The notes beneath the pieces are model-generated. The model was not told where the DNA came from. It searched no databases and saw nothing but the letters and a program-made list of their open reading frames with translations. Positions 5,459 through 6,318 of a DNA stretch of 6,318 nucleotides are shown piece after piece. How positions within the stretch are numbered: position 1 is the stretch's first letter; the number at the start of each line of letters is the position of its first letter. Made by a program: the position numbers and the translations under genes. Origin of the DNA: an uncultured Ruminococcus sp. (lineage in GTDB: Bacteria > Bacillota > Clostridia > Oscillospirales > Ruminococcaceae); contig CAMCOJ010000127.1 in NCBI GenBank assembly GCA_945876405.1, positions 1 through 6,318 on the forward strand. The letters run 5' to 3'.

Positions 5459-6286
5459 ATGAGCGATACTATATTTATTAAAAACAGTGAAAATAAACTT
5501 GTTTCGTTAAGTGAAACGCTTTATCAGAAAGAGGAACATCTTCAGGAAATTATTGCGAATAATCCGGTTCTACTTGCGGGAGAGCAGATAAATCCGGATG
5601 AGCCAAGAAAATGGATACTGATATCGCGGGAGATGGGTGTTCCGAATGAAGAGAACGGCGGAGCATTTTGGCCGATAGATCACCTGTTTATTGATCAGGA
5701 CGGAATACCGACACTGGTTGAGGTAAAACGAAGCACATACACGCGTATTCGCCGTGAAGTAGTAGGACAAATGCTTGACTATGCTTCAAGCGGTTCTCTG
5801 TTCTGGAAAGTTGAGGATATGCAGAAAATGTACACAGGTGATTTGTGCTCAGAATTAGGATTAAGCCAGGAACAATGCGATAATTACTGGAATACTGTTG
5901 ACAGCAATCTTAAGCTTGGTAAAATCAGACTGATATTTGTTGCTGATGAAATCCCTGAAACTCTGCAGCGAATAATCGAATTTCTGAATAATCAGATGCA
6001 AAATACAGAGGTTCTCGGTTTGGAGATAAAACGGTTTACATCCACAGACGGAAATCAGCTGTTTATCCCTCGTATAATAGGAAAAACTCTTCAGGCTTCC
6101 GAGATAAAAGGTAAAAAGAAATCAAAAAAATGGGACAGGGAGAGCTTTTTAAAGGATGTGTACGACAGTTCCGGTGAAGCAATGAGGCAGCTTGCAGAGA
6201 AAATGATTGCTGAATTTGAAGGGATGAATTGCAGGATTTGGTACGGAACAGGTGCAACACATGGCAGTTTTGTGGTAGTGTATGAT
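5459..6286 (+). CDS. PD-(D/E)XK nuclease-fold protein, C-terminus missing (contig end)
   Basis: ATG 5459 follows AGGAG (5448-5452) by 6 nt. The frame is open for 276 genuine codons and then runs into adapter, so any residues after D276 (L-S-L-I-H-I-S-E-P-T-R) are artificial. Visible parts are an N-terminal helix E25-E-H-L-Q-E-I-I-A-N-N-P-V-L-L39, typical of NucS/DUF-type nuclease-fold proteins. The catalytic-like set follows: D74 in W-P-I-D-H, E88-V-K90 in L-V-E-V-K-R, and Q104-M-L-D-Y-A109. A lysine-rich stretch near residues 217-225 links to a second domain (from W226-D-R-E-S-F-L) that is cut off. All core nuclease residues are present, so enzymatic activity is plausible, probably on DNA. 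It lies 129 bases after the helicase in the same direction with no convincing terminator, so it may belong to the same operon. The exact family is not recognised. Confidence 0.85.
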
Positions 6287-6318
6287 CTGTCTCTTATACA
6301 CATCTCCGAGCCCACGAG
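6287..6318 (+). other. Illumina Nextera transposase adapter (assembly contaminant)
   Basis: The window ends with the 19-base Tn5 mosaic end CTGTCTCTTATACACATCT (6287-6305), followed by CCGAGCCCACGAG (6306-6318), the Nextera read-2 adapter in the read-through orientation. It is not part of the organism. In the + frame it adds a false L-S-L-I-H-I-S-E-P-T-R tail to the last gene. On the minus strand it creates a false M-G-S-E-M-C-I-R-D-R start. Both strings are well-known contamination marks in protein databases. Confidence 0.98.

Noticed and set aside
5361..5462. A 33-codon ATG frame whose stop overlaps the ATG of the last gene (ATGA), as if a coupled leader peptide.
   Set aside because: No ribosome binding site before its ATG, no recognisable protein pattern, and the last gene has its own good AGGAG. 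The overlap can arise by chance.

Overview
The window is a 6.3 kb contig end from a low-GC bacterium. It has strong purine-rich ribosome binding sites, a TTG start and A/T-rich spacers. These traits and the gene types point to a Firmicute, most likely a gut or rumen Clostridium of the Ruminococcus/Oscillospiraceae kind. That placement is an inference with moderate confidence. All supported genes lie on the + strand. The last 32 bases (6287-6318) are not biological: they are Illumina Nextera transposase adapter left in the assembly.

Layout. Bases 2-94 are the last 30 codons of an unidentified protein, followed by a clear rho-independent terminator (123-163). Next come two small genes that look like immunity proteins of polymorphic toxin systems: Imm59-like (218-439) and Imm74-like (568-882). 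The upstream tail may therefore be the end of a toxin. Bases 905-1211 are a dead, internally deleted fragment of a second helicase gene, a paralogue of the large helicase further along. Bases 1212-1517 are non-coding and hold a good promoter with a possible operator. Then come an AlbA_2/GHKL-ATPase/winged-helix protein (1518-3011) and a large nuclease-helicase (3094-5329), split by one extra G inside helicase motif VI. Last is a PD-(D/E)XK-type protein (5459 onward), which runs into the adapter with its C-terminus missing.

How it may work. The right half reads as a defence-type cassette: a Schlafen-like AlbA_2 regulator/effector, a one-chain nuclease plus SF2 helicase, and a second PD-(D/E)XK nuclease-fold protein. 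The left half reads as a toxin-immunity island. The helicase debris between the halves shows the region has been rearranged. The three most notable features are the 13-nt tandem repeat inside the AlbA_2 gene, where unit loss or gain could switch off its DNA-binding tail; the frameshift exactly at the arginine-finger motif of the helicase; and the decayed helicase copy, whose differences from the main copy are mostly synonymous. I could not run searches, so family names for the small genes rest on remembered sequence patterns.
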